From Paenibacillus swuensis (GTDB lineage Bacteria > Bacillota > Bacilli > Paenibacillales > DY6), in NCBI RefSeq assembly GCF_001644605.1, contig NZ_CP011388.1, positions 2,031,001 through 2,095,000 on the forward strand: a stretch of 64,000 nucleotides of DNA, in the 5' to 3' direction. Each line of letters starts with the position of its first letter. Positions within the stretch are counted from its first letter, which is position 1. The position numbers and the translations under genes were made by a program. This document shows, in pieces, positions 34,563-43,616 of this stretch. The notes beneath the pieces were generated by a model. That model was not told the origin of the DNA. It searched no databases and saw only the letters and a program-made list of their open reading frames with translations.

Positions 34563-36309
34563 TTTCACCCATCCCATCCTTTCGGGGGAGCACAAGCTGA
34601 ACCACGGCCCCGCCCAGCTCTGCGTTCCTAAACGACAACTCCGTTTCGCATTTCCCGTAACGCAGCTGCAATCGTTTCCTCACATTCCAGATGCCTATAC
34701 TGGATTCGGCGGTCGAAGGCTGATAACCTTCGTCATTCAAGGCGGTCACTTGCTCGTCCGTAAACCCGTGACCGTTATCTTCAATGATCACGCGAAACCG
34801 ACGATCGTCACCCTCGATCATTCCAACAGCAATAGAGAGCCGGAAAACCTGATCCCGCACACTCATCCCGTGAATCATGCCATTTTCCACAAACGGCTGA
34901 ACGATTAACGAAGGAATAAGAACCGAACCCAACTCTTGCTCAACCCTGATTTCAAAATCAAACATATCCTGAAAGCGCATCTTCTGAATCTCAAGATAGT
35001 TCGTAATGTGCGCAATCTCTTGTTGAATTGTAATCGAATCGCGTCCCGATGTCATAAGAAACCGGAAATAGTTTACAAGAAGGCTCACCGTCTTCTTAAT
35101 AAGATCCTTGCGCTCCGTATCGGCCAGATGAAAGATGATATTCAGCGTATTCAGGAAAAAGTGCGGGTTAATCTGTGTTTGCAGGTGTTTAAATTCCGCC
35201 TTCTGGGCGCGTATACGCTCTTCATATACCCCGATCTTCAGATTCGTAATTTCGTCCATCATACTGTTAAACCCCTGATTAATAATGGAGAAATCAAGCA
35301 CCTTCGTATCGGCCAACCTGGCGTCAATATCCCCTGTCTTCACTCTGCGAATGACATTAAGCAACTGACGGATCGGCTTCAGTATCAGTTTACGAAGCAT
35401 CACCAAATAAAGAAGCAACAGTACAAGCACCACCATCGGTAGCATTGTGAAGGCGGCCTGGAAGTAATCCAGCCCCCGAAGCAAGTCTGTGCGCGGCAGA
35501 ACGACAGCCAGCTGCAGCGGCGTTCGGTCCGAGTGATTATGGACGACGAACAGCTCCTTTCCTCCCGATTCCACTTCGAAATAGTCGGGCTTGTCCAACT
35601 GATCCTTCGGGAGAATCAGTTCATCCAGATTCTCCTTCTTATTGGCGGACAGAATCGTACCGTCGTCATGCACGAACATCAGCCTTCCTTCCGTCCCCAG
35701 ATCCAGACCGGAGAGCGGCTTGGTTAAACTGTTTAAGTTAATCAACGCGCCGATAAACGCGCCGTTATCAAGTTCATCGCTACCGAGACGGAATAAGAAG
35801 TGATCTCCGCCCAAGCGGATAATGTTCCACTTGTACAGATATGGTTTCATATCCTGCTCGCGAAACATGGTTCCTACCTCTTCCCGAATGCTTTCGGAAT
35901 AATCCGCCGACACGCCCGGCATGGACGTTGTAAACAGACTTTGGTTAGGCGCCGAATAGACAAAGTACATATCGACAATGTGATAGTAGGATTGATGTGC
36001 CGCGTTACGTTGCATCAACCCAATCTGGGCATAGAAATGGTCCGCGTCCGTTAAACCGGGCTGACCAAACTTCAGGAAATTCTCGTCCTGATTAACAATA
36101 ATATAAATGTTGCTGGAGATGTCGTCTAAACTTTTGTCAATCATACGAATGTTGGAATCTACTAAATTCTGATAGGAATGTGCGACTTGCGTCAACACGA
36201 TGTCTTTCGCATAATGACCGACGGCAAACAGAATGATTAGCAATGGCAACAATACCGCGACAAAAATCAACGTTAATCGAGAGCTTAAGGAGATGAACTT
36301 GCCGTTCAA
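34555..36309 (-). CDS. YesM-type sensor histidine kinase
   Basis: 584 residues: two membrane helices (about 10-32 and 288-306) around an extracellular Cache-type sensor, a HAMP (about 307-360), and a LytS/YesM kinase core with QINPHFFLNTLN (His383) and ATP-binding box PFVENGMIHG. It phosphorylates the receiver of the overlapping regulator gene. TTG 36309 is the start, with GGAGGAG at proper spacing. It is divergent from GH76, so an extracellular sugar signal for mannan breakdown is the natural reading. Confidence 0.9.
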   Translation of the reverse strand: MNGKFISLSSRLTLIFVAVLLPLLIILFAVGHYAKDIVLTQVAHSYQNLVDSNIRMIDKSLDDISSNIYIIVNQDENFLKFGQPGLTDADHFYAQIGLMQRNAAHQSYYHIVDMYFVYSAPNQSLFTTSMPGVSADYSESIREEVGTMFREQDMKPYLYKWNIIRLGGDHFLFRLGSDELDNGAFIGALINLNSLTKPLSGLDLGTEGRLMFVHDDGTILSANKKENLDELILPKDQLDKPDYFEVESGGKELFVVHNHSDRTPLQLAVVLPRTDLLRGLDYFQAAFTMLPMVVLVLLLLYLVMLRKLILKPIRQLLNVIRRVKTGDIDARLADTKVLDFSIINQGFNSMMDEITNLKIGVYEERIRAQKAEFKHLQTQINPHFFLNTLNIIFHLADTERKDLIKKTVSLLVNYFRFLMTSGRDSITIQQEIAHITNYLEIQKMRFQDMFDFEIRVEQELGSVLIPSLIVQPFVENGMIHGMSVRDQVFRLSIAVGMIEGDDRRFRVIIEDNGHGFTDEQVTALNDEGYQPSTAESSIGIWNVRKRLQLRYGKCETELSFRNAELGGAVVQLVLPRKDGMGENV

Positions 36310-36340
36310 CGTGTCTCCTCCAATCTGTTAAGGGAATGAA

Positions 36341-36372
36341 TGTCACAAAATAACCTCGATGATGTCACAAAA
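36341..36372. promoter_or_regulatory. Paired TGTCACAAAA repeats between kinase and GH76
   Basis: Two exact copies of TGTCACAAAA at 36341-36350 and 36363-36372 (22-bp period), oriented toward GH76. They lie 32-63 nt before the kinase start and 82-113 nt before GH76. Confidence 0.65.
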
Positions 36373-36453
36373 CGCATAGCCGTTCACCTTCAAATCATTT
36401 ACATTGGAACTGGCGACAAGCCTAATCCCCAAACTTGAGGAGGTAATCATGTT

Positions 36454-37992
36454 ATGGTAAGAAGTTGGAATCTGCGAAAGTGCGTTACAGGCATCGTCAT
36501 GACCGCTGTGGTTATGACATCAGTATGGTTTGTGAATCCGCAAAAGGCAAGCGCTTTCAGTTCAGCGGACGCGGATGCAGCGATGACGGCGTTCAACAGT
36601 AAATTCTACAACAGCCAGACGAAGTGGTTTTATGCCAACACGAACCGCAACAGCGATCAGAGTTTCTGGGTGGAAGCGCATATGTGGAATTTGGTCATGG
36701 ATGCTTACGAGCGCACCAATAATCCCGCCTACTTGACCCAGATCAACGACATGTACAGCACCTTGGTTGCGCGCCATGGACATGACTGGACATGGAACAC
36801 GTGGAACGATGACATTATGTGGTGGGCCTTGGCCGCGACAAGAGCTTATGAACTGACAGGCAACGAGATGTATAAGAATGATGCGAAGTCCAACCTGGAT
36901 TGGGTACTGGACACACAGACGGACCAAGAATTGGGCGGAGGCGTATGGGAGCATAACGATTCTCATTATGACAAAAATTCCTGTATCAACTTTCCCACAG
37001 TCATTACGGCTGTAAAAATGTCCAACCTTCTGAACGACAACAGCTATCTTACGGAAGCTCAAAACATTTATAGCTGGGCGAAGTCCGCACTGACGGACGG
37101 AAACGGCAAAGTGTACGATGCCATCCGCACGGACGGCACAACCGATATGGGATCTTCCCATTACAACCAGGGCACTTTCATTGGCGCGGCTGTTGCATTG
37201 TATGAAGAGACGGGCATAATCGGGTATTTAAATGATGCCGTTGCCGCCGCGAATTGGACAATCAACAATTTGACAACGAACAACATCCTGAATTTCGAGT
37301 CCCATGTGGACCTGCAAGGCGGGAAGCTCATCTTTCTTGAGTATTTGAATAAGCTCATAATCGACGGGGGACGTACGGAATTCCGACAATGGTTTGTCGA
37401 TAACGCGCAAACAGCTTGGGATCACAGGAACAGCGAGAATCTGGTGTGGGGCGACTGGAATCAACCGACTTCGGGAACGTTCAGTTCCTGGGCCGCCGCA
37501 CCCGCTGTAGCCGCGCTCAACTTGCTCGGCTCGGGAACGCCTTCGACGGGAAGCCCGATTAGCATTGCCAATCCCGGATTCGAGAGCGGCAATCTGTCCG
37601 GCTGGTCGGAATGGCATCCCGCCGGACAGTCCGCCAAATATGGGATAGACTCGAATGATGCGCATAGCGGGAATTACAAATTATATTTCTATGATTCTGC
37701 CGCGTATCAACAAAGCATACATCAGGTCAAGACGGGATTAGCGAACGGTTCATACACGCTCAAAGCATGGGTGAAAGCTACCGCTTACGGTGCGGCCCCA
37801 TACACGGTCCGTATGGAAGGACGTTATTACGGCGGCGCCGATGTGTACGCGAACATGACGGTAGACGGCGTCTGGCGGCAGTACACCATGAACGTATCCG
37901 TCAGCAACGGACAACTGGATATCGGCTTCTATGTGAATTCTCCGGGTATGACTTCCATGCAGATTGATGATGTTACATTAACGAAGAACTAA
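36454..37992 (+). CDS. Secreted GH76 endo-alpha-1,6-mannanase with C-terminal carbohydrate-binding module
   Basis: 512 residues: signal peptide (about 1-33, cleavage near KASAF), GH76 catalytic domain (about 35-360) with the catalytic Asp pair in WNDDIMWW, then a jelly-roll carbohydrate-binding module (about 370-512, beginning ISIANPGFESGNLSGWSEW). GH76 enzymes cut alpha-1,6-mannan backbones of fungal and yeast walls. Start: GGAGG upstream serves ATG 36454; a tiny ATG TTA TGG TAA frame overlaps it. It has its own terminator and the likely operator in front. Confidence 0.92.
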   Translation: MVRSWNLRKCVTGIVMTAVVMTSVWFVNPQKASAFSSADADAAMTAFNSKFYNSQTKWFYANTNRNSDQSFWVEAHMWNLVMDAYERTNNPAYLTQINDMYSTLVARHGHDWTWNTWNDDIMWWALAATRAYELTGNEMYKNDAKSNLDWVLDTQTDQELGGGVWEHNDSHYDKNSCINFPTVITAVKMSNLLNDNSYLTEAQNIYSWAKSALTDGNGKVYDAIRTDGTTDMGSSHYNQGTFIGAAVALYEETGIIGYLNDAVAAANWTINNLTTNNILNFESHVDLQGGKLIFLEYLNKLIIDGGRTEFRQWFVDNAQTAWDHRNSENLVWGDWNQPTSGTFSSWAAAPAVAALNLLGSGTPSTGSPISIANPGFESGNLSGWSEWHPAGQSAKYGIDSNDAHSGNYKLYFYDSAAYQQSIHQVKTGLANGSYTLKAWVKATAYGAAPYTVRMEGRYYGGADVYANMTVDGVWRQYTMNVSVSNGQLDIGFYVNSPGMTSMQIDDVTLTKN

Positions 37993-38017
37993 CTAATTAT
38001 CCGATTCGCAAGAGAGG

Positions 38018-38060
38018 GCCGATCCTGATCAGGGATCGGTCTTCTTGGGTTATTTTGACC
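38018..38060 (+). terminator. Terminator of the GH76 gene
   Basis: CCGATCC-TGATCAG-GGATCGG hairpin (38019-38039) followed by the T-rich TCTTCTTGGGTTATTTT, 27 nt after the stop. Confidence 0.85.
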
Positions 38061-38122
38061 TATGCATATGATATAATGAGGCTTAAATATCCGGTTATTC
38101 TTACACGAAGGCGGTTGTTTCT

Positions 38123-38983
38123 GTGGATACCAATTACGATTTGTCAGCCATGCAACCTTCCGAAACGCTTGAGATCATGAAAGATTACTACTTTCCGCCC
38201 TATATCACGCTTGCTCATATGTTCAACGCCCCCAAAGGATGGGCCGTTCACAACAGGGAGATGACCCAATTCGTGCTGCAATATGTGGTGGACGGGTATG
38301 CGCAATATCCTGTGGGTGAACATATGTATGAAACCAGACGCGGCGACCTGTTGTTCCACCGTCCGCATGAACTCCACTCTATCCTGACGGTTGATGATCA
38401 GCCCTATGTGTGTATTTCGGTCGTGTTTCATTTTGGACATGCTGCATTTCCTTACGATGAATTGTTCAAGGGGCAACATGTGTTGGGCAACTTTGCGGAT
38501 CGTCCGATCGAACACTTACTGTCTCAATTAGTAGAGCATTATCGTCAACCGGAGTTCCATCATATGGTGCGTTGTCAGGGTCTGCTCATGCATATTCTGG
38601 CCGAAGCGGCGGACCGGATGAACTCGAATCATCCTCTTTCGGGAACACAGGCTGTCCAAATGCCAAAATTAGTTCTCATCAAAAACTTCCTAACCGAACA
38701 TTACCATAGGGATATTCAAATTAAAGAGCTGGAGCAGGTCAGCGGGCTCAGTAAAAACTATATTTTGAGTTTATTTCGCAAGTATGTGGGGATGTCGCCG
38801 ATTCAATATTTGACGTGGATTCGTATTAATAAAGCCAAGGAACTGGCGCTGCAAAGCAACCTTTCCATCAGCGAAATCGCGCAGGCAGTGGGATACTCGG
38901 ATGTGCATACGTTCGGACGAATGTACAAGAAAAAAACCGGGCAGAGTTTAACCCAGTTTTGTGCGAATTTGATTTATTCCTGA
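38123..38983 (+). CDS. AraC-family regulator with cupin sensor domain
   Basis: 286 residues: an N-terminal cupin-like ligand-binding domain (about 30-110, with RRGDLLFHRPHELHSI) and two C-terminal HTHs (IQIKELEQVSGLSKNYILSLFRK; SISEIAQAVGYSDVHTFGRMYKKKTG). No receiver domain, so it responds directly to a sugar or other ligand. GTG 38123 has GAAGG upstream. It faces the dioxygenase gene (18-bp gap). Candidate targets include the repeats before the GHL10 gene. Confidence 0.87.
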   Translation: MDTNYDLSAMQPSETLEIMKDYYFPPYITLAHMFNAPKGWAVHNREMTQFVLQYVVDGYAQYPVGEHMYETRRGDLLFHRPHELHSILTVDDQPYVCISVVFHFGHAAFPYDELFKGQHVLGNFADRPIEHLLSQLVEHYRQPEFHHMVRCQGLLMHILAEAADRMNSNHPLSGTQAVQMPKLVLIKNFLTEHYHRDIQIKELEQVSGLSKNYILSLFRKYVGMSPIQYLTWIRINKAKELALQSNLSISEIAQAVGYSDVHTFGRMYKKKTGQSLTQFCANLIYS

Positions 38984-39001
38984 GGGAATCGGATTGGATT
39001 T

Positions 39002-39913
39002 CTATGCTCTCCAATATTTATCGTGCGCATACCGGTGTGTTGCCGGCTTCACCGGTTCCGCTACGGCAAAAGCGCCTGTAGGACGGTACTCAAACGGAGT
39101 TTCGTCTTTCACATAGTCGGCTTGCTTACGACGCTCGATACAATCGTAGAGCACATGCTGCTTCAACGTCAGGTATTCGAGTGTATGCGGACCGAACTCC
39201 ATCTCGATTTCACCTGGGCGGAACTCGTAATACACCGTTCTGCGCAGCGCGTTGCCGTCTCCTTCAGGCGATCCGTGCAGAAGCTGGATGTTGTGGAGAA
39301 TCACATCCCCAGGCTGCATCGGAACCGGCACCGCATCATCGAAGCTGAAATCAGGGCTGGCGCAACGCGCGTCCGCAGATTCGGCGCTCCAGTGGTTACT
39401 TCCCGGAATAACCCACAGGCAGGACTTCAGATCCGCTTCGTCCAGATAGAAATCCACGTTGAAGATCGGACGGGGATCGGTGCATCCCTCCGGTACGGCA
39501 GAATCCCGATGCCAAGGCACGCTTGCCGCATTCCCCGGGCTTTTCACCACAAGGGAGTCCCAAGTCGGAATCAGGTTACTGCCCTGCAGCTTCTCCACGG
39601 TACGAAGGATGAACGGATGTCCCAACAACGCCTTGTTCGCATCCTTCTTCTCAATAATGAACTCCGTGCGCCAGTAGACGCGCTCGCCGTTCTTGCGTTC
39701 ACGATACCAGTAATCTTCCGCCGTATTCCCTTCGCTCAGCCCCTGGTTCACGACTTCCAGCGTTTGCTCCTGCAGCAGCGCCAATTCTTCTCCTTGAACT
39801 ACATTGCGAATGACCAAGAAACCGTTATCAAGAAAGAATTGAGCTTGCTCATCTGTAATGACCTCTTGCGTCAACGCGTTCGCTTCCGGAAATTTCATTT
39901 GTGTTTCACTCAT
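39002..39913 (-). CDS. Phytanoyl-CoA dioxygenase (PhyH) family protein
   Basis: An Fe(II)/2-oxoglutarate-dependent oxygenase of 303 residues with ligand motif HxD in PWHRDSAVP (about His141/Asp143, long form) and distal His in LLHGSPEG. 2-oxoglutarate is bound by an Arg after it (RRTVYYEFRPG). Related bacterial proteins hydroxylate natural products, sugars or amino acid derivatives; the substrate here is not known. ATG 39913 (GGGAGG 9 nt upstream) is preferred over TTG 39922. It is divergent from the GHL10 gene. Confidence 0.85.
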   Translation of the reverse strand: MSETQMKFPEANALTQEVITDEQAQFFLDNGFLVIRNVVQGEELALLQEQTLEVVNQGLSEGNTAEDYWYRERKNGERVYWRTEFIIEKKDANKALLGHPFILRTVEKLQGSNLIPTWDSLVVKSPGNAASVPWHRDSAVPEGCTDPRPIFNVDFYLDEADLKSCLWVIPGSNHWSAESADARCASPDFSFDDAVPVPMQPGDVILHNIQLLHGSPEGDGNALRRTVYYEFRPGEIEMEFGPHTLEYLTLKQHVLYDCIERRKQADYVKDETPFEYRPTGAFAVAEPVKPATHRYAHDKYWRA

Positions 39914-40020
39914 CTTCATCAACCTCCCGTGGTATGAACTACATTTCTAATATACCGAACAAGAAGTGAAATTGATTTAGTTAAAATGAATTGTTTGGTT
40001 GCCAAAAGCACTCTCGTTTA

Positions 40021-40074
40021 GGTGATAAATTCCGTTTATTTTAAATTAGTGGTGGAAAATTCCTTTTGTTTAAG
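40021..40074. promoter_or_regulatory. Direct repeat, 30-bp period, before the GHL10 gene
   Basis: GGTGATAAATTCCGTTTATTT (40021-40041) recurs as GGTGGAAAATTCCTTTTGTTT (40051-40071); 17 of 21 positions agree and the period is 30 bp, close to three helical turns. It lies between divergent PhyH and GHL10 genes and could be a regulator site. Confidence 0.4.
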
Positions 40075-40136
40075 GTATGATAACCGTGAATTTATTAAAC
40101 GCTTACATTACTTTATTTATCTTGAGGAGGTATCAC

Positions 40137-42545
40137 ATGAGTACATGGAACAAGAAAACAGGTCCTTTGCGTAAAGCCGCTTTAGCGGGTACCACAGCTA
40201 TAATGTTATTATCCGCTTCCCCTCTGCCCATTTCCCCCCCTCTTACAGCATATGCCCAGGATGAAGGTGCCGGTTATTATGTCACAGCGGCTGACGGCCA
40301 TCGGGTGACGATTTCCGGGGTCAATATGACTAGAGGACCGGGCATGTTAGTTGCCTATAACCCGATCTGGGGTTACAGTTCATCCACCAATGCATTTGGG
40401 GCAGAGGTCGTTCTTGATTCTACCGGAGTTCCGGGCGAATATATGGTCAAGGAAGTCAATTCGGCCTTTGGGGATCTATCCAAAAGCGGTAACAGCACCA
40501 TCCCACTCCAAGGTTTAGTTTTGTCCGCCGGACCCGGTGGTACACCCGATGTGCGGAAAGACTTGATCTCCCATTTTAAAGCGGGGGATTTAGTTAAAGT
40601 CAATGAACCCATCGCTCAGACCTCTGAAGCTCAGGTTCATGCGGTTGATCCTTCACCGTCAAACAATCCCGATGGAGCATTGTTTGACGGTTACCGTGGT
40701 CCCAATCAATTGTTGGTTTACACACCGGCTTTCGGCGCAACGACCCGCACCAACCAGTACGGATTTGAAATTACCGTGGTTGACGGTATTGTACAAACAG
40801 CAGGCGGAGCCAACTCCGCGATCCCGGATAACGGATTTGTTGTCAGCGCTCACGGAACGCAGGCCGCTTGGTTAAGCTCCATCGCGGAGACGGGCGCCAA
40901 AGTACAATTAAACGGCAATCGGCTAACCGTAACTAAAGACGCATCTTCCTATGTATATCAAGCCGAACAAGCGATTAAAGATGCGGAAGCCAGTATCCTG
41001 CGCGCCACAGATCACTATTTGAATGTTCCGTTCGACAAAGCCAACCAAAGTATAGCCGAAGCTAAGGCATTAACCGAGAAGGCCGCGGGAACTCTGGAAT
41101 CAGACCCTGTGAAAAGTGTTTATGTTTCTAAACAAGCCATCTCTGTTGCCCGTGATGCCTTCTACTATTCTCTGCCCAGCAGAGCGGCTGAATCCCGCGG
41201 CGTCTGGTACAGGCCGCAAGAGAAGACTCCGGAGCAAATTGCGCAAACGCTCGACCGCATGAAAGCAGCGGGATTTAACGAGCTTTATTTAGAGACCTTG
41301 TTTCAGGGATACACGATATTTCCAAGCCAAGTCGCGAAGGACAACGGAATCGTTAATCAGAATCCTATCTTTAAAGGTTGGGATCCACTTCAGGTATTTA
41401 TGGAAGAAGCCAAGAAACGCGGCATAGCCGTACACGCATGGTTGGACGGATTTATGGTAGGGATCAGCCCAGGCGGAGGACCGATACTGAGCGCCCATCC
41501 CGAGTGGTCGGCTGTTGCCCGCAATCAGACCGATGCGGGGAAGCCGATGCCGCAGAAGAGCAACGGTTATTACTGGATGGACATTACGAATCCGGAAGCA
41601 CAGAATTATCTCTTAAATTTGACTAAAGAAATGGTTACCCGCTATGGTATGGCCGGTGTAAATCTGGATTATATGCGATTCCCGCATGCGTCCGACTGGA
41701 AAGAAAGCTATAATTTCAGCGCTTATTCCCGTTCCTCTTTCCAACAAGCCCACGGTGTTGATCCTTACACGATTCAACCTGAGTCGCAACCGGAAATGTG
41801 GAAAACTTGGACCGATTGGATTGTTCAAGCCGAAGACAAGTTTGTCCAGAAGGTCTATAATGACATGAAAGCAATCAACAGCCAAATCGTCATCTCCGCA
41901 ACACCTGAGCCTGGTGCGGAAGCGGAGAAGATCGGGAATTGGTCGCAGTATGTGGACGTGGTCATCCCTCAAGCTTACTCCTATAGTGTAGACAGTGTAC
42001 GCACTTCCGTAGAGCAACATATGGCTGAGCTAAAGCCCGGCAACTTGACGTACAGCGGCATTTTCCCGATGTATGTCCATATGGGCCCTTATGAGACTGT
42101 AGCCCAAGTCCTTGCCGCACGGGACATAGACCATGGCACGACCATCTTTGCTTTCGGTCAGGCCAGTCCTCTGAGTGTGGAAGCTCTTAAGAAAGGACCT
42201 TGGCGCGAGGACGCCGTATCCACGGGAATGCATCCTTTTCTTGCGATTACCGCATTAATGGATTCAATCCGGAAGGATATTAAGGAAGTGTATATACCGC
42301 GTAAAGCGATCAATGAGAAAACCGCTCAAGAACTAAATCAGAGAATGGATCAGATTACTCATCAACTGGATAAGGATTTACCTTGGGCGGCTTATCAGAG
42401 CACGGCTAACCAGATCAGGGCGCTTGAATCTTACCTCCTTGCCGGGAAGCAAGATATGCCTGCCAAGATAGCCGAGAGACTATCGGAACAAACCTCTTAT
42501 GCGGGAACACTGCTGTCCTATGCGATAACAAAACGAATTCGATAA
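40137..42545 (+). CDS. Secreted GHL10-type (DUF187) glycosidase with duplicated N-terminal domain
   Basis: 802 residues from ATG 40137, with GAGGAGG just upstream; the frame extends to 40077 without support. The signal peptide ends near residue 40. Two related beta-rich repeats occupy about 68-135 and 190-245 (LVAYNPIWG... and LLVYTPAFG...). A helical linker follows (about 275-345), then a TIM-barrel GHL10 domain (about 352-650) beginning ESRGVWYRP and containing YLETLFQGYTIF, VHAWLDGFM, MDITNPEAQNYLLN and VNLDYMRFPH. The family is found in bacterial extracellular proteins; substrate unresolved. Confidence 0.85.
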   Translation: MSTWNKKTGPLRKAALAGTTAIMLLSASPLPISPPLTAYAQDEGAGYYVTAADGHRVTISGVNMTRGPGMLVAYNPIWGYSSSTNAFGAEVVLDSTGVPGEYMVKEVNSAFGDLSKSGNSTIPLQGLVLSAGPGGTPDVRKDLISHFKAGDLVKVNEPIAQTSEAQVHAVDPSPSNNPDGALFDGYRGPNQLLVYTPAFGATTRTNQYGFEITVVDGIVQTAGGANSAIPDNGFVVSAHGTQAAWLSSIAETGAKVQLNGNRLTVTKDASSYVYQAEQAIKDAEASILRATDHYLNVPFDKANQSIAEAKALTEKAAGTLESDPVKSVYVSKQAISVARDAFYYSLPSRAAESRGVWYRPQEKTPEQIAQTLDRMKAAGFNELYLETLFQGYTIFPSQVAKDNGIVNQNPIFKGWDPLQVFMEEAKKRGIAVHAWLDGFMVGISPGGGPILSAHPEWSAVARNQTDAGKPMPQKSNGYYWMDITNPEAQNYLLNLTKEMVTRYGMAGVNLDYMRFPHASDWKESYNFSAYSRSSFQQAHGVDPYTIQPESQPEMWKTWTDWIVQAEDKFVQKVYNDMKAINSQIVISATPEPGAEAEKIGNWSQYVDVVIPQAYSYSVDSVRTSVEQHMAELKPGNLTYSGIFPMYVHMGPYETVAQVLAARDIDHGTTIFAFGQASPLSVEALKKGPWREDAVSTGMHPFLAITALMDSIRKDIKEVYIPRKAINEKTAQELNQRMDQITHQLDKDLPWAAYQSTANQIRALESYLLAGKQDMPAKIAERLSEQTSYAGTLLSYAITKRIR

Positions 42546-42565
42546 TAGATGAAGTCATAATGAAA

Positions 42566-42602
42566 AGAGCAACCCAAGCTGGTTCAACAGCAGGGTTGCT
42601 CT
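42566..42602. terminator. Bidirectional terminator
   Basis: AGAGCAACCC and GGGTTGCTCT form a perfect 10-bp stem around a 17-nt loop, with A's before and TCTTATTTT after. It serves GHL10 (plus) and RpiR (minus). Confidence 0.9.
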
Positions 42603-42623
42603 TCTTATTTTGCTCAGCTTGCA

Positions 42624-43484
42624 CTAGTAGAATTTATCCACAACAGCCTGCGCTGTCTTCTTCTGATATTCCAACGCCGTTTCTTGAGTTACAATCATAA
42701 GACCCGTGCACAGCATGTCCACTACGTTCAGTTGAGCAATCTTCGCAGCCAACGAACCGCCCTCCAGTGGTGTTTCCTTGCCAGCCGTTAATAATACGAC
42801 ATCCGACAACTTGGTGATCGGAGAACGCATATAATGGGTGATGGAGATGATATTGGCCCCGTTTTCTTTGGCGATTCTAAGCGCGTCCACGGTATCCCGG
42901 GTACTCCCGGAAACCGAAATGCCAATGACTATATCTCCGCGTTTCATGGTAGAGGCGGACATGGATTGGAAGTGAGGATCCGTAATGGCGTCAACCGATA
43001 TCCCGAAACGCAGAAACTTGCTCTTCGCGTCAAGCGCCGTAATCCCTGAGGTTCCGACTCCATAGATATGGATTCTCCTCGCTGCTACCAGGAAGTGAAT
43101 CGCCTTGTCTAATGTCGAGGCGTCTATCAGGCTGACACATTCCTGCAAAGCCTTGATGTTGGCTTCGGTAATCTTATGAATTAATGCCAGCGAACCTTCC
43201 CTCTGCTCCATATCCATGGATGCGGCTCTGCCAGGCAGAGCGACATCCTGCGCGATCGCAAGCTTAAATTCCTGGTAACCGCGAAAACCTATTTTCCGGC
43301 AGAATCGGAGTACTGTAGTCTCTCCAACTTCCGCTTGCTCGGCAAGATCTGTTACTGACATATAGATAACCTGTTCCATATGGCTTAGAACAAAAACAGC
43401 TACTTTGCTTTCGGAATTCGTATACGTATTTAATAAACTGTTGAGCTTCGCTTGTAAGGCGCTTGTTCCGCCATTCATGTTCAT
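42624..43484 (-). CDS. MurR/RpiR-family transcriptional regulator
   Basis: 286 residues: N-terminal HTH (VTDLAEQAEVGETTVLRFCRK, about 41-61) and a C-terminal SIS sugar-phosphate-binding domain (about 120-260, with YGVGTSGITALDAKSKFLRFG and IGISVSGSTRDTVDAL). The family senses phosphorylated sugars such as N-acetylmuramate-6P or phosphosugars. It is downstream of the second sugar transporter and separated from it by a terminator. Effector unknown. Confidence 0.88.
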   Translation of the reverse strand: MNMNGGTSALQAKLNSLLNTYTNSESKVAVFVLSHMEQVIYMSVTDLAEQAEVGETTVLRFCRKIGFRGYQEFKLAIAQDVALPGRAASMDMEQREGSLALIHKITEANIKALQECVSLIDASTLDKAIHFLVAARRIHIYGVGTSGITALDAKSKFLRFGISVDAITDPHFQSMSASTMKRGDIVIGISVSGSTRDTVDALRIAKENGANIISITHYMRSPITKLSDVVLLTAGKETPLEGGSLAAKIAQLNVVDMLCTGLMIVTQETALEYQKKTAQAVVDKFY

Positions 43485-43580
43485 GAACTAATTCACACCC
43501 CGTGTGTAGGAAATTAAGATTATGATGTTAGTATACATGAATAGACGGAAATTGCATCTCATGTTAATGAAAGCTAAATA

Positions 43581-43602
43581 GCCGAGGGCATACGCCCCCG
43601 GC
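43581..43602 (-). terminator. Probable terminator of the second sugar transporter operon
   Basis: The minus strand forms GCCGGGGGC-GTAT-GCCCTCGGC, one wobble, followed by TATTTAGCTTT. It lies 14 nt after the permease stop at 43617. Confidence 0.65.
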
Positions 43603-43616
43603 TTTAGTTAATTATA

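Noticed and set aside
36449-36460. Four-codon frame ATG TTA TGG TAA overlapping the GH76 start
   Set aside because: Could be a leader ORF, but the ribosome site fits ATG 36454 equally and such short overlaps arise by chance.
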